Positions 29,771 through 40,389 are shown, numbered from the stretch's first letter. The stretch: DNA of 64,000 bases from Alphaproteobacteria bacterium (GCA_018820275.1 JAHJOO010000038.1:62001-126000); one strand, 5' to 3'. Notes: generated by a model not told the origin, from the letters alone. Translations and numbers: made by a program.

Positions 29771-30138
29771 GCGGTCCGGGTGACGGCGATGCTCGCGCCG
29801 TCGCCTCGTCGGTCCATGCGGAACGTCCCCGACCAGTCGCCGATGATGGTCCAGGTCCCGACGACGGACTGGCCGTCGGGCGACAGCTCGCCGACGTATT
29901 CGATGGTCCTCCGCCCCCCGTCCGGCAATTTGGTGAAGGCAACGGAGGTTCCGGTGCGCTGACCCTCGATCTCGGCTTCCAGCGTGCGGCCCGGATGCCA
30001 GGAGTCCGGCTCGGCGGTCAGGCCGGAGACATGACCATTCACCTCTTCCAGAGTCGCGGTGAAGGCGGTCGGCGGCAGGGCGTCCCCGGCGTAGAAATAG
30101 GCACCGGCCCAGCGCCCGGTCAGGTCGGGACCGCTCAC
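29758..30138 (-). CDS. hypothetical protein
   Basis: 126 aa; LTGRWAGAYFYAGDALPPTAFTATLEEVNGHVSG...GTWTIIGDWSGTFRMDR. Confidence 0.6.
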   Translation of the reverse strand: MSGPDLTGRWAGAYFYAGDALPPTAFTATLEEVNGHVSGLTAEPDSWHPGRTLEAEIEGQRTGTSVAFTKLPDGGRRTIEYVGELSPDGQSVVGTWTIIGDWSGTFRMDRRGDGASIAVTRTAQAG

Positions 30139-30157
30139 CGGCTGGTACCCGTCGGGC

Positions 30158-30847
30158 TCAGGCCCCCAGATCCAGCGAATAGCCGGCGGAGCGCACCGTA
30201 CGGATCGGGTTGACGGTGCCGTCGATGTTCAACGCCTTGCGCAGGCGGCCGACGTGGACGTCGACGGTGCGGGCCTCGACGTAGACGTCCGAGCCCCAGA
30301 CGGCGTCCAGCAGCTGTTCGCGGCTGAAGACGCGGCCGGGGTGCTGCATGAAGTGGTCCAGCAGGCGGAACTCGGTCGGGCCGAGGTGGACCTCCGACCC
30401 CGCGCGGCGGACGCGGTGGGCGACGCGGTCGATGACGATGTCGCCGTGATTGATGCGGTCGTCGGCCAGGCCCGGGCGAATGCGGCGCAGAACGGCGCGG
30501 ATGCGGGCGATCAGCTCCGTCATCGAGAAGGGCTTGGTCAGATAGTCGTCGGCGCCGGTGTCCAGACCGCGCACCCGGTCGGTCTCTTCGCCCCGGGCGG
30601 TCAGCATGATGATGGGCAGGTTGCGCGTCTCGGCCTTGCCGCGGATCCGGCGGCAGACCTCGATGCCGGACACCTTGGGCAGCATCCAGTCCAGCAGGAC
30701 GAGATCGGGCAGACGCTCGTCGATCTGGACCAGGCCTTCCTCGCCGTCGCCGGCGACAACGACGCGATAGCCTTCCTTTTCCAGATTGTACTGAAGCAGG
30801 GTGGCGAGGGCGTCCTCGTCTTCCATCACCAGAACGTAGGGCTGCAC
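30158..30847 (-). CDS. phoB: phosphate regulon response regulator
   Basis: REC (LLDWMLPKVSG...TARGEETDRVRGLDTGADDYLTKPFS) plus OmpR-type wHTH; adjacent to phoU/pst genes. Confidence 0.95.
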   Translation of the reverse strand: MQPYVLVMEDEDALATLLQYNLEKEGYRVVVAGDGEEGLVQIDERLPDLVLLDWMLPKVSGIEVCRRIRGKAETRNLPIIMLTARGEETDRVRGLDTGADDYLTKPFSMTELIARIRAVLRRIRPGLADDRINHGDIVIDRVAHRVRRAGSEVHLGPTEFRLLDHFMQHPGRVFSREQLLDAVWGSDVYVEARTVDVHVGRLRKALNIDGTVNPIRTVRSAGYSLDLGA

Positions 30848-30882
30848 TTCAGTCTCCAGGCTGGTCGGTCAGTCGCGGCGGG

Positions 30883-31599
30883 TCAGGCGCCGGCCTTGAA
30901 TTCGGGTTCGGCCGGCAGGGCGCTGAGGCGAGGCCGCTCGCCGTACATGTCCCCGCCGGTGATCTCGTAGTGGATGGTCTCGGCGATGTTGGTCGCGTGA
31001 TCGCCGATGCGTTCGAGGTTCTTGGCCATGAACAGCAGGTGGGTGCCGGCCGAGATCGTCCGCGGGTCGCCCATCATGTAGGTGAGCAGTTCGCGGAACA
31101 GGCTGTTGTAATGCTCGTCGACCTCGTCGTCGGTGCTCCACACCGAGACGGCGCGGTCCAGCTCGGAGGCAGTGTAGGCGTCCATCACGTCGCGCAGGCG
31201 GCCGGACACCAGCCGGCCCATCCGCTCGATCGAGCGGGTCAGGGGCACCATGGGCTCGCCCTCGGCCAGAATCAGGCCGCGCTTGGCGATGTTGCGGGCC
31301 AGGTCGCCGGTCCGTTCCAGATCCACCGCCAGCTTCATGGCCGCCAGGGTCTTGCGCAGGTCCGAGGCAACCGGCTGGCGCAGGGCGATCAGACGGATGG
31401 CCTTCTTCTCGATGTCGTGGTGCAGCGCGTCCAGCTTGTGGTCGCGTTCCACCACAGCCCGGGCCAGGGCAATGTCCCGCCGGGCGACGGAGTCTACGGC
31501 GTCGGCGACCTGGGCTTCGGCCAGCCCCCCCATGCGGGCGACCTCGGCCGTGAGCTGGTTGAGCTCTTCCCCATAGGACTTGACGGTGTGTTGGTTCAT
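30883..31599 (-). CDS. phoU: phosphate transport system accessory protein
   Basis: HTVKSYGEELNQLTAEVARMGGLAEAQVADAVDSVARRD...DLERTGDLARNIAKR...MAKNLERIGDHATNIAE. Confidence 0.95.
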   Translation of the reverse strand: MNQHTVKSYGEELNQLTAEVARMGGLAEAQVADAVDSVARRDIALARAVVERDHKLDALHHDIEKKAIRLIALRQPVASDLRKTLAAMKLAVDLERTGDLARNIAKRGLILAEGEPMVPLTRSIERMGRLVSGRLRDVMDAYTASELDRAVSVWSTDDEVDEHYNSLFRELLTYMMGDPRTISAGTHLLFMAKNLERIGDHATNIAETIHYEITGGDMYGERPRLSALPAEPEFKAGA

Positions 31600-31612
31600 T
31601 CGGGAGGTGATC

Positions 31613-32569
31613 TCAGCCGAAGCGGCCGGTGATGTAGTCGAGCGTGCGCCGTTCGCGCGGGTTTGTGAAGATTTCCTCCGTGGGCCCCGTTTCGACGAGA
31701 CGGCCCATGTGGAAGAAGGACGTGCGCTGCGACACCCGGGCGGCCTGGGCCATCGAGTGGGTGACGATGACGATGCAGTACTGCTCGCGCAGTTCGTCGA
31801 TCAGTTCCTCGATCTTGGCGGTGGCGATGGGGTCCAGCGCCGAGCAGGGCTCGTCCATCAGGATCACCTCGGGCTCCACCGCGATGGCGCGGGCGATGAC
31901 CAGACGCTGCTGCTGGCCGCCCGACAGGCCGGTGCCCGGCGAGTGCAGGCGGTCGGCCACCTCTTCCCACAGGCCGGCGCGCTTCAGCGAGCGCTCGACC
32001 ACGCCGTCCAGGTCGGTCTTCGACGTCGTCAGGCCGTGGATGCGCGGGCCGTAGGCGACGTTCTCATAGATCGACTTGGGGAAGGGGTTCGGCTTCTGGA
32101 ACACCATGCCGACCTGGGCGCGCAGCAGCACGGGGTCGACGGACTTCGAGTTCACGTCCTGGCCGTCCATCTCGATGGTGCCGGTGACGCGGGCCGAGGG
32201 GATGGTGTCGTTCATGCGGTTGAGGCACCGCAGGAAGGTGGACTTGCCGCAACCCGACGGGCCGATGAAGGCGGTGACGGTCTTGTCGGGGATGTCGACT
32301 GAGACGTCGTGCAGCGCCTGCTTGTCGCCGTAGGAGACGGAGACGTCGCGGGCGCGGATCTTGATCGGACCCAGCGGCTCGGCCGGCCGGGGAGAAACGG
32401 CGGCCCCGACGGTGGCGTCGGCGGGGGCCGGTGCCACCGCGTCCGAGGCGGGGGCCTCGGGCGGGTGACCGGCTTCGGCAGCCGGAAGGACCTGGCCGCC
32501 CATGCGGGGCATGTCGGTCGGGTCGCCCGAACCCCGGTCGTCGTGCGAGCGGAAGATGTTGAACTTCAT
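31613..32569 (-). CDS. pstB: phosphate ABC transporter ATP-binding protein with about 75-aa N-terminal extension
   Basis: [66 protein letters not shown]. Confidence 0.95.
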   Translation of the reverse strand: MKFNIFRSHDDRGSGDPTDMPRMGGQVLPAAEAGHPPEAPASDAVAPAPADATVGAAVSPRPAEPLGPIKIRARDVSVSYGDKQALHDVSVDIPDKTVTAFIGPSGCGKSTFLRCLNRMNDTIPSARVTGTIEMDGQDVNSKSVDPVLLRAQVGMVFQKPNPFPKSIYENVAYGPRIHGLTTSKTDLDGVVERSLKRAGLWEEVADRLHSPGTGLSGGQQQRLVIARAIAVEPEVILMDEPCSALDPIATAKIEELIDELREQYCIVIVTHSMAQAARVSQRTSFFHMGRLVETGPTEEIFTNPRERRTLDYITGRFG

Positions 32570-32574
32570 AGGAC

Positions 32575-33864
32575 TTACCACCGACGTTCGAAGCGGCGCC
32601 GCAGGACGATCGCGGCGGCGTTCATGACGATCATGAGGGCCAGGAGAACCATGATCGCCGCGGCGGTGCGCTCATGGAACGCGCGCTCGGAGGCGTTCTC
32701 CCAGATGTAGATGAGCGACGGCAGGGCGCCGGTCGGCTCGGCGATCGAGGTCGCCACGCCCGGCACGAAACTGACCATGCCGATCAGCAGCAGGGGCGCG
32801 GTCTCGCCCAGCGCATGGGCCATGGAGATGATGGCACCGGTCATGACGCCCGGCATGGCCAGCGGCAGGACGTGCTGGAACACGGTCTGGGTCTTCGACG
32901 CGCCCAAGGCCAGCGCCGCCTCGCGGATCGAGGGCGGGACCGCCTTCAGCGACGAGCGGGTGGCGATGATCACGGTCGGCAGCGCCATCAGCGCCAGCAC
33001 CAGACCACCGACCAGGGGCGAGGACCGCGGCAGGTGCATCCAGTTGATGAACAGCGCCAGGCCGAGCAGGCCGTAGACGATCGACGGCACGGCCGCGAGG
33101 TTGTTGATGTTGACCTCGATGAAGGCGCTGATCCGGTTGCGCGGCGCGAACTCCTCCAGCCAGATCGCGGCGGCCACCCCGATGGGGATCGCCAGCAGGG
33201 CGGTGACCAGCAGCATCAGGGCCGAGCCCACCACGGCACCCAGAACGCCCGCCAGCTCCGGCTCGGTGGAATCCCCCGATGTGAACATCCGGCTGTTGAA
33301 GCGGCGCTCCACGAAGCCGTCGTCCTGAAGCCGGTCCAGCCAACCGATCTGGCGGTCGGTGACGCGGCGCTGCTCTTCGGGCAGATCGCGCTCGATCTCG
33401 CCCTTGAACAACAGGTCGGCGTCGTCGGAGAGCGGGGCGGTGACCGTGACGGTCTTGCCGATCAGCGACGGATCCTCACGCACCATGTCGGCGGCGACGA
33501 ATTTGAGCTCCGACGAGAAGATCTGGCGCATCTCGGTCGAGGCGCGGCCCGCCGGGTCGTCGGTGACGCCCAGGCGCGCCAGCTGCTGCTCGGCGACCAT
33601 CTGCGGGAAGTTGGTCCCCTGCGGATAGGCCGGATCGATGCGGGCGGGGTCCATATAGACCGGGATCGCCACCTCGTGCGCCCAGAAGGCGGTGTTGCCC
33701 TGGGTCCAGATGCGGCCCAGCAGCAGCGCGAGGAAGCCGATGGCCACGGCGATGGCCAGCAGGCCATACAGCTGGAAGCGCCGCTCGCGGGCGTAGCGCC
33801 GGCGCAGGCCCTTCTGCAGGCGGGCCGCGCGGTCCGCGGTGGAGGGGGCGATCGCGTCAGTCAT
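32575..33864 (-). CDS. pstA: phosphate ABC transporter permease PstA with long extracytoplasmic insertion
   Basis: Permease domain [17 protein letters not shown]...[41 protein letters not shown]; about 200 aa between TM1 and the permease core. Confidence 0.93.
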   Translation of the reverse strand: MTDAIAPSTADRAARLQKGLRRRYARERRFQLYGLLAIAVAIGFLALLLGRIWTQGNTAFWAHEVAIPVYMDPARIDPAYPQGTNFPQMVAEQQLARLGVTDDPAGRASTEMRQIFSSELKFVAADMVREDPSLIGKTVTVTAPLSDDADLLFKGEIERDLPEEQRRVTDRQIGWLDRLQDDGFVERRFNSRMFTSGDSTEPELAGVLGAVVGSALMLLVTALLAIPIGVAAAIWLEEFAPRNRISAFIEVNINNLAAVPSIVYGLLGLALFINWMHLPRSSPLVGGLVLALMALPTVIIATRSSLKAVPPSIREAALALGASKTQTVFQHVLPLAMPGVMTGAIISMAHALGETAPLLLIGMVSFVPGVATSIAEPTGALPSLIYIWENASERAFHERTAAAIMVLLALMIVMNAAAIVLRRRFERRW

Positions 33865-35287
33865 ACTGCTGCCGGTAGGTCTGGACGATGCGCTGGGCCA
33901 CAATATTCAGCAGCAGGGTGGCGAGGAACAGGGTCAGCCCGAGGCCGAAGGCGGACAGGGTCTTGGCGCTGTCGAACTCCTGGTCGCCGGTCAGCAGAGT
34001 GACGATCTGGACCGTGACGGTGGTGACGGTGTCCAGAGGGTTCAGGGTCAGGCGGGCGGCCAGGCCGGCGGCCATGGTGACGATCATGGTCTCGCCCACC
34101 GCCCGCGACACGGCCAGCAGCAGGGCCCCCGCGACGCCCGGCAGGGCCGCCGGCATCAGGACGCGCCCGACGGTCTCGGACTTGGTGGCCCCCATGGCGT
34201 AGGAGCCGTCGCGCAGCGACTGGGGCACGGCGTTGATGATGTCGTCGGACAGGGAGCTGACGAAGGGGATCAGCATGATCCCCATGACGCCGCCGGCGAC
34301 GAGGGCCATCTGGTTCTGGACCAGCATGAGATACTGGCCCAGCCCGTCCAGCGGACCGCCGATCAGCTGGGCACCGATGCCGTTGAAGAAGGCCCGGAAG
34401 GCCGGCCCCACGGTCAGGGCGGCGAAAAAGCCGTAGACCACCGTGGGCACGCCGGCGAGAATCTCCAGCACCGGCTTGACGATCGCGCGGGTGGCCGGAC
34501 CGGCGTACTCCGACAGGTAGATGGCCGACATCAGCCCGACCGGCGCGGCCACGGTCATGGCGATCAGCATGATCAGGAAGGTGCCGGCGAACAGCGGCAG
34601 GGCCCCGAAGGCGCCGGTGGAGCCGACCTGGTCGGCGCGGATCGCGGTCTGGGGCGACCACTGAGTGCCCAGCAGGAACTCCTGGATCGGCACGCGTTCG
34701 AAGAAGCGCGTGGCGTCGATCAGCAGGGAGGCGACGATGCCGACGGTGGTCAGGACCGCCACCGCGGCGCAGGCCAGAAGCACGCCCACGACCCAGCCCT
34801 CGACCCGGTTGCGCGCGCGCAGGTCCGGCTGGATCCGGCTGAAGGCCAGGAGCCCGCCGAGAGCACCCGCCAGCAGGGCGATGGCCAGGGCGCCGAGGAG
34901 CCGGATCTGGTCCATGCGGGCGGCCCGCACGGCCTGGGCCGCGAGGTCGGCGTTCAGGGGCGCTTCCCACGCCTGAAGCGGCGTCTCGCCTTCGGCGACC
35001 CGGGCGACGTCGGCGTAGAAGGCGTCGCGGCGGATGTCGTCCAGCGCGGCGACGGTCGCGGGCTGGCCGGACTCCAGCAGGCTGCGTTCGACCTGGGTGC
35101 CGAAGATCGCCGCCGCGAGCAACACCACCAGAACCGGCGCGGCGACCCAGATAGCGGCGTAGGCCCCGTGCTGGCCGGGGCGCGAGTGCGGGCGCAGGCC
35201 CGCGAACCGGCGCTGGGCGACGGCGCGGCCGGCCCCGTAGGCCAGCGCGGCGAAAACGATCGGCAGGAGGAAGAGAAGCGCGCTCAT
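33857..35287 (-). CDS. pstC: phosphate ABC transporter permease PstC with extended N-terminus
   Basis: YLSEYAGPATRAIVKPVLEILAGVPTVVYGFFAALTVGP...VPQSLRDGSYAMGATKSETVGRVLMPAALPGVAGALLLAVSRAVGETM. Confidence 0.93.
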   Translation of the reverse strand: MSALLFLLPIVFAALAYGAGRAVAQRRFAGLRPHSRPGQHGAYAAIWVAAPVLVVLLAAAIFGTQVERSLLESGQPATVAALDDIRRDAFYADVARVAEGETPLQAWEAPLNADLAAQAVRAARMDQIRLLGALAIALLAGALGGLLAFSRIQPDLRARNRVEGWVVGVLLACAAVAVLTTVGIVASLLIDATRFFERVPIQEFLLGTQWSPQTAIRADQVGSTGAFGALPLFAGTFLIMLIAMTVAAPVGLMSAIYLSEYAGPATRAIVKPVLEILAGVPTVVYGFFAALTVGPAFRAFFNGIGAQLIGGPLDGLGQYLMLVQNQMALVAGGVMGIMLIPFVSSLSDDIINAVPQSLRDGSYAMGATKSETVGRVLMPAALPGVAGALLLAVSRAVGETMIVTMAAGLAARLTLNPLDTVTTVTVQIVTLLTGDQEFDSAKTLSAFGLGLTLFLATLLLNIVAQRIVQTYRQQYD

Positions 35288-35381
35288 CGGGTCCGGCGAA
35301 AAGGAATCAGACCGCGCCGGAGAGGCCGATCTGTCCGGCCGGGAAACTGCCCGTGATGGGTAAGCGGATTACGACTGTGGC

Positions 35382-35399
35382 GTGACAGTTCCGTTACAG
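35382..35399 (-). promoter_or_regulatory. Pho box (PhoB binding site) upstream of pstC
   Basis: Minus strand CTGTAAC-GGAA-CTGTCAC: two CTGTMAY half-sites at 11-bp period, about 95 bp upstream of the pstC start. Confidence 0.8.
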
Positions 35400-36800
35400 C
35401 GTGGGGGGCCGCTCGCTCGCCGGCCTACGGTCGTCCGAGAGGGGGAAAAATGCCGTGAACACAGTACCTTGACCGGGCGCACTCTCGACCGAGAGGCCGC
35501 CCCTGTGGCGGTTGACGATATGTTTGACGATCGCCAGGCCGAGGCCGGTGCCGGGGCGGTCCCCCCCGCTCTTCTGCCCCTCGACCCGATAGAAGCGTTC
35601 GGTCAGGCGCGGAAGGTGCTCCCGCTCCATCCCCGGGCCGTGATCCCGGACGACCACGGCGGCGTGGCGGGACGCGCCGTCCCGGTCGGGCGTCAACAGC
35701 GGAAGTCGGGCCGACGCGCCCATCCGCGCGGCGCCCGCCTCGTCGACGGTGAGACCCGCCATGACCTCGATCTCGACCCGCCCGCCGCGGGGAGAATATT
35801 TGACGGCGTTGTCGATCAGGTTCTGGATCACCTGGACGATTTCGTCCCGGTCGCCGCGGATCGAGGCCGCGGGCACGCCGCCGACGACGACCTCGACGGC
35901 CTTCTCCTCGGTCAGCACGCTGAGGGCGTCGACGACGTCGGTGACCGCGCGCGCGAGGTCGACGCGACCGGACGGCGGAATGTGCTCGTTCAGCTCGATC
36001 CGGCTCAGCGACAGCAGGTCGGCGACCAGGCGACCCATGCGATCCGCCTGCGCGCTCATGATGTCGAGGAAGCGGTCGCGCGCCTTGGGGTCGTCCCGCG
36101 CGTGACCCTTGAGCGTCTCGATGAAGCCGGAGAGGGACGCCAGCGGCGTGCGCAACTCGTGGCTGGCATTGGCCAGAAAGTCGACGCGCATCAGCTCCAT
36201 GCGCCGCACGTCGGTGTCGTCCCGCAAAACCAGGACGGCGAGGGGCCGGTCCTCGCCGCAGGACAGGGGACGGGCATGGGCCTGCCAGTGGCGGTCGCGC
36301 ACGCCGGCCCAGTCCACCGTGCGTTCGACGCCGCCGAACAGGGCTTCGTCCACCGCCTCCAGCACCAGCGGGTCCCGCAGCACCGAGACCAGGATGGCGC
36401 CGTCGCTCTGGATGCGCAGCAGATCGCGCGCCGCCCGGTTGGCCAGCACCACGCGGCGGCCCGCGATGTCGTCCGGCTCGCCGCCGCTGACGACGAGGAC
36501 GGCGTCGGTCAGCGCCTCGAAGGCGGCGTCGAGGAGGCCGGGATCCGCGGCCGCGGGCGCCGGGGCGTCGGGGGCCGTCGCGACGGACGCCGCCGCCGCC
36601 GAGGCCTCCTTCGGCCGGCTGACCATCCAGGTCGCGACGATCACCGCGACCACCCCGCCCAGCAGAACGGGCGCGTGGTGGGGATGGAGAGCCGCCACCG
36701 CCAGAAGGACCGCCGACGCCACCCCGCCGCTGGCCCCCGCCGTCCAGAGACGCGACGTCGCGGTCGGCGCGATCGGGGACGGATTGGAGGCGTCGGGCAT
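35394..36800 (-). CDS. phoR: phosphate regulon sensor histidine kinase
   Basis: FLANASHELRTPLASLSGFIETLKGHARDDPKARDRFLDIMSAQADRMGRLVADLLSLSRIELNEH...GTGLGLAIVKHIVNRHRG; upstream of pst genes. Confidence 0.92.
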   Translation of the reverse strand: MPDASNPSPIAPTATSRLWTAGASGGVASAVLLAVAALHPHHAPVLLGGVVAVIVATWMVSRPKEASAAAASVATAPDAPAPAAADPGLLDAAFEALTDAVLVVSGGEPDDIAGRRVVLANRAARDLLRIQSDGAILVSVLRDPLVLEAVDEALFGGVERTVDWAGVRDRHWQAHARPLSCGEDRPLAVLVLRDDTDVRRMELMRVDFLANASHELRTPLASLSGFIETLKGHARDDPKARDRFLDIMSAQADRMGRLVADLLSLSRIELNEHIPPSGRVDLARAVTDVVDALSVLTEEKAVEVVVGGVPAASIRGDRDEIVQVIQNLIDNAVKYSPRGGRVEIEVMAGLTVDEAGAARMGASARLPLLTPDRDGASRHAAVVVRDHGPGMEREHLPRLTERFYRVEGQKSGGDRPGTGLGLAIVKHIVNRHRGGLSVESAPGQGTVFTAFFPLSDDRRPASERPPTL

Positions 36801-36929
36801 CGGAAATCTCTAGGCGGTGATCGCGTCCGTTGGAACCGCCCGGAGGCCGTCCGACCCGACGGGCGACCGGAGAGCGGGCGCATAGCGGGCGTTTCCGCCA
36901 ATCGCGTGACAGCGGCCGACACGCACGGA

Positions 36930-38843
36930 ATGTTCACCTGTGCCGTGGAGACTGGAGGGAGACAGTCCCGGGATCCCGCGATTTTGAACGCCGTACTGCC
37001 TGGCCTGACGACGCTGCACGACCTTCGCTCGGTCGTGGCCGTAGGCGTCGTGTGCCTGATCGGGTTCACCGTCGCCCTCGTCCTGGGTCGGCGCGTCCTG
37101 CCGATGCGGGGCCGCACGCGCGCGGCGGTGGTCGTCGCCGCCGGCGCGCTCGGCGGCCTCGTCGTCTGGGTGGTGGGCTTCGGCGCGGCGGGTCCCGGTC
37201 AGGCGGGCCTTCTGGCGGCCATGGCGATCGCGGCCCTGTTCCCGGCGCTTGTGGCGGCCCTTCTCGCGGCGGTGAACCACTGGAACGACGGCCGCACGCT
37301 GGACCAGATCCGCGAGGCGGTCGAGGCCATGCCCGACGCTATGGGTTTCTACGATCCGGGCGGCCGCCTGGTGCTGTGGAACGCCCGCTATGCCGAGGTG
37401 AACACGGAGCTGGTGGCCAAGCTGACGACGGGGATGCGGTTCGAGGAAGTGCTGCAGATCGGTCTGGACGCCGGCATCTACACGGACGCGATCGGGCGTC
37501 AGGCGGAATGGCGCGCGGAACGGCTCGCGGCGCGCGAGCAGCTGTCGGCGACGCTGGAACAGCATCGCGACGACGGCCGGTGGCTACGCGTGCAGGACCG
37601 GCGCACCTCCAACGGGGGCATCGTCACCCTGGTGACCGACATCACCGACCTGAGGCGGGACGCCCGGGCCCTGGCGGAAGCGCGCGACGCGGCCGAGGCG
37701 GCGAACGCGGCCAAGAGCCTGTTCCTGGCCAACATGAGCCATGAGATCCGCACGCCGCTGAACGGCGTGATCGGCCTGGCCCAGGCGCTGGGGCGCACCG
37801 ATCTGGGCCCCGATCAGCGCGAAATGCTGGAGCTGATGCAGTCGTCCAGCCGGATGCTGCTCACCTTGCTGGGCGACATCCTCGATCTGGCCCGGATCGA
37901 GAGCGGACGCCTGTCGCTGGAGGACGAGCCCTTCGAACTGAAGACCGCGGTGCGCGAGGCCGCCGACCTGTATCGGGCTTCGGCCGCCGCGAAGGGCCTG
38001 GCGCTGGTCGTGGACGTCTGTCCGGAATGCCCGGACTGGGTCGCCGGCGACGTGGTGCGTCTGAAGCAGGTCATGTGCAACCTCGTCTCCAACGCCGTGA
38101 AATTCACCGAATCCGGCCTGATCAAGCTGGAGGCCCAGTGCGGCCCGGCCGTGGACGGAACGCCGACCCTGCGCATCGCGGTCAGCGACACCGGGATCGG
38201 CTTCGGACCCGAGCAGAGGGACCGGCTGTTCGGCCGCTTCGAACAGGCCGACGGCGCCATCACGCGGCGCTACGGCGGCTCGGGCCTGGGCCTCTCGATC
38301 TGCCGCCAGCTGGCGGGGATGATGGGCGGGGCCCTGGACGCCGAAAGCGAGCCGGGCGGGGGCTCGACCTTCCTGCTGACCGTGCCGCTGCGCGCCGCCG
38401 AGGCGCCGGCCGCGATCGATCCGGATGTGGTCGCGACTCCCGAGGCCGGGGCCACGGTCAGGGTCCTTCTGGCGGACGACCATCCGACCAACCGCAAGGT
38501 GGTGGAGCTGATCCTCGGCGCGGCGGCGGTGCAGTTGACCAGCGTGGAGGACGGTGCCGAGGCGGTGGCGGCCTACTGCGCCGGAACCTTCGATCTGGTC
38601 CTGATGGACATGCAGATGCCGGTCATGGACGGCCTGACCGCCACCCGCGCCATCCGCGAGTTCGAGTGCGAGAACGACCGCCCGCTGACGCCGATCGTGA
38701 TGCTGACGGCGAACGCCCTGCCGGAGCACGTGGCCGCCGCCCGGGCAGCCGGTGCCGACAAGCATCTGGCCAAGCCGTTCGAGGCGGCGGAGTTGCTGGC
38801 CCTCGTGACGTCGCCGGACCGAGCGGTCGCGCAGGCGGCCTAG
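36930..38843 (+). CDS. hybrid sensor histidine kinase/response regulator (TM-PAS-HisKA-HATPase-REC)
   Basis: [68 protein letters not shown]; start uncertain. Confidence 0.88.
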   Translation: MFTCAVETGGRQSRDPAILNAVLPGLTTLHDLRSVVAVGVVCLIGFTVALVLGRRVLPMRGRTRAAVVVAAGALGGLVVWVVGFGAAGPGQAGLLAAMAIAALFPALVAALLAAVNHWNDGRTLDQIREAVEAMPDAMGFYDPGGRLVLWNARYAEVNTELVAKLTTGMRFEEVLQIGLDAGIYTDAIGRQAEWRAERLAAREQLSATLEQHRDDGRWLRVQDRRTSNGGIVTLVTDITDLRRDARALAEARDAAEAANAAKSLFLANMSHEIRTPLNGVIGLAQALGRTDLGPDQREMLELMQSSSRMLLTLLGDILDLARIESGRLSLEDEPFELKTAVREAADLYRASAAAKGLALVVDVCPECPDWVAGDVVRLKQVMCNLVSNAVKFTESGLIKLEAQCGPAVDGTPTLRIAVSDTGIGFGPEQRDRLFGRFEQADGAITRRYGGSGLGLSICRQLAGMMGGALDAESEPGGGSTFLLTVPLRAAEAPAAIDPDVVATPEAGATVRVLLADDHPTNRKVVELILGAAAVQLTSVEDGAEAVAAYCAGTFDLVLMDMQMPVMDGLTATRAIREFECENDRPLTPIVMLTANALPEHVAAARAAGADKHLAKPFEAAELLALVTSPDRAVAQAA

Positions 38844-38992
38844 CGGGCTTCGAAAAAGCGCTCGTATCGGGCCTGGTCGGTGCCATTGCTGAGGGGCGAC
38901 AACTCCCACGCGACCCAGGCCGAGGCGGCGGACGAGAGCAGGAACAGTCCCGCGATGAGGCGCACGCCCCGATCCCTGACGATCGATCTCAT
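38840..38992 (-). CDS. 50-aa single-TM small protein, not in the supplied ORF track
   Basis: [50 protein letters not shown]; basic N-terminus, hydrophobic segment, hydrophilic tail. Confidence 0.5.
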   Translation of the reverse strand: MRSIVRDRGVRLIAGLFLLSSAASAWVAWELSPLSNGTDQARYERFFEAR

Positions 38993-39061
38993 TCCCGCCC
39001 TCCGCGTCGACCTGACGTCGACGTCACGGAAACGCCCGTTTCCCGACGCCGTTCCGCAGGC

Positions 39062-40345
39062 TCAGTCGCGGGGCTCCAGCGCGCGCCAGGCGATGTCGGA
39101 GCGGTGGAACCCGCCGGGCCAGTCGATCGCCTTGACCGCCGCATAGGCGCGGTCCCGGGCCTGAGCGACGTCGTCGCCCAGGGCGCAGACGTTCAGCACG
39201 CGCCCGCCGGACGCGACGAGGGCGCCGGTCTCGTCCCGGCGCGTGCCGGCGTGAAAGACCTGGACGTGGGGACCGAAGTCGCGGTCGGCGCCGCGGATGA
39301 TCGAGCCTTCCAGCGGGCTGTCCGGATAGCCCTGGGCCGCCATCACCACGCAGATGCAGGCCTGGGGCCGGAACTCCGGCGCGGCCGGCATGCGCGACAG
39401 GTCCCCGCGCGCGCAGGCCAGCAGCCACGGCACGACGTCGCCGGAGAGGCGCATCATCAGCACCTGACACTCCGGGTCGCCGAAACGGGCGTTGAACTCG
39501 ACGACCTTGGGGCCCTCGTCCGTGGCCATGAGCCCCGCGAACAGGACGCCGCGGAACGGCGCTCCCTCGCGCGCCATGGCGGCGACCACCGGCGCGACGA
39601 TGCGGCTCTCGGCCTGCGCGACCATCTCCGGGGTGAAGACCGGCGCGGGGGAATAGGCCCCCATGCCGCCGGTGTTGGGGCCGAGGTCGCCGTCGAAGGC
39701 GCGCTTGTGGTCCTGGGCACCGCCGAACAGCACCGCCCGCGTGCCGTCGCACAGGGCAAACAGGCTGCCCTCCTCGCCGTCCATGAACTCCTCGATGACG
39801 ACGCGGGCCCCGGCGGCACCGAAGCGGCCCCCCAGCATGCGGGAGATCTCGGACTCCGCGTCCTTGCGGTCGGGGCTGATCGCCACGCCCTTGCCGGCGG
39901 CCAGACCGTCGGCCTTGATCACATAGGGCGGCTTGAACACCTTCAGGGCGTCGCGCGCCTCGCTGATCTTCTCATAGACGCCGAAGCCCGCGGTCGGGAT
40001 TTCCCAGCGCTCCATGAAGGCCTTGGCGAAGGCCTTGGAGGTCTCCAGTCGCGCGGCGCGGGCGGAGGGGCCGAAGCAGGGGATGCCGGCGGCGGCCAGC
40101 CGGTCGGCGAGGCCGGCCTCCAGCGCCGATTCGGGGCCGACCACCACGAGATCGGCCTGCATTTCGCGCGCGAGGGCGGCGAGGCCGTCGGCGTCGGTGA
40201 CCTTCAGTTCGGGGCGAAGTTCGGCGTGCTTGCCGATGCCGGGGTTGCCGGGCGCGCAGACCAGCCGCCGGCACAGCGGCGACTGGGCGATCTTCCACGC
40301 CAGGGCGTGTTCGCGCCCGCCCGATCCGACCAGCAGGATGTTCAT
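39062..40345 (-). CDS. purD: phosphoribosylamine--glycine ligase
   Basis: MNILLVGSGGREHALAWKIAQSPLC...PYVIKADGLAAGKGVAIS...GAYSPAPVFTPEM. Confidence 0.97.
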   Translation of the reverse strand: MNILLVGSGGREHALAWKIAQSPLCRRLVCAPGNPGIGKHAELRPELKVTDADGLAALAREMQADLVVVGPESALEAGLADRLAAAGIPCFGPSARAARLETSKAFAKAFMERWEIPTAGFGVYEKISEARDALKVFKPPYVIKADGLAAGKGVAISPDRKDAESEISRMLGGRFGAAGARVVIEEFMDGEEGSLFALCDGTRAVLFGGAQDHKRAFDGDLGPNTGGMGAYSPAPVFTPEMVAQAESRIVAPVVAAMAREGAPFRGVLFAGLMATDEGPKVVEFNARFGDPECQVLMMRLSGDVVPWLLACARGDLSRMPAAPEFRPQACICVVMAAQGYPDSPLEGSIIRGADRDFGPHVQVFHAGTRRDETGALVASGGRVLNVCALGDDVAQARDRAYAAVKAIDWPGGFHRSDIAWRALEPRD

Positions 40346-40389
40346 CGCCCGGGGGAATGACCGCGCCCGCCGACGGGGTCAAGCGCGCC

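Noticed and set aside
36906-36912. Possible Pho box upstream of phoR
   Set aside because: Only one good CTGTCAC half-site; the 11-bp-upstream partner is poor (CGTGTCG), so not called as a Pho box.
38027-40360. 777-aa plus-strand ORF
   Set aside because: Runs in an alternative frame of the hybrid kinase then antisense to purD; no coherent domain.
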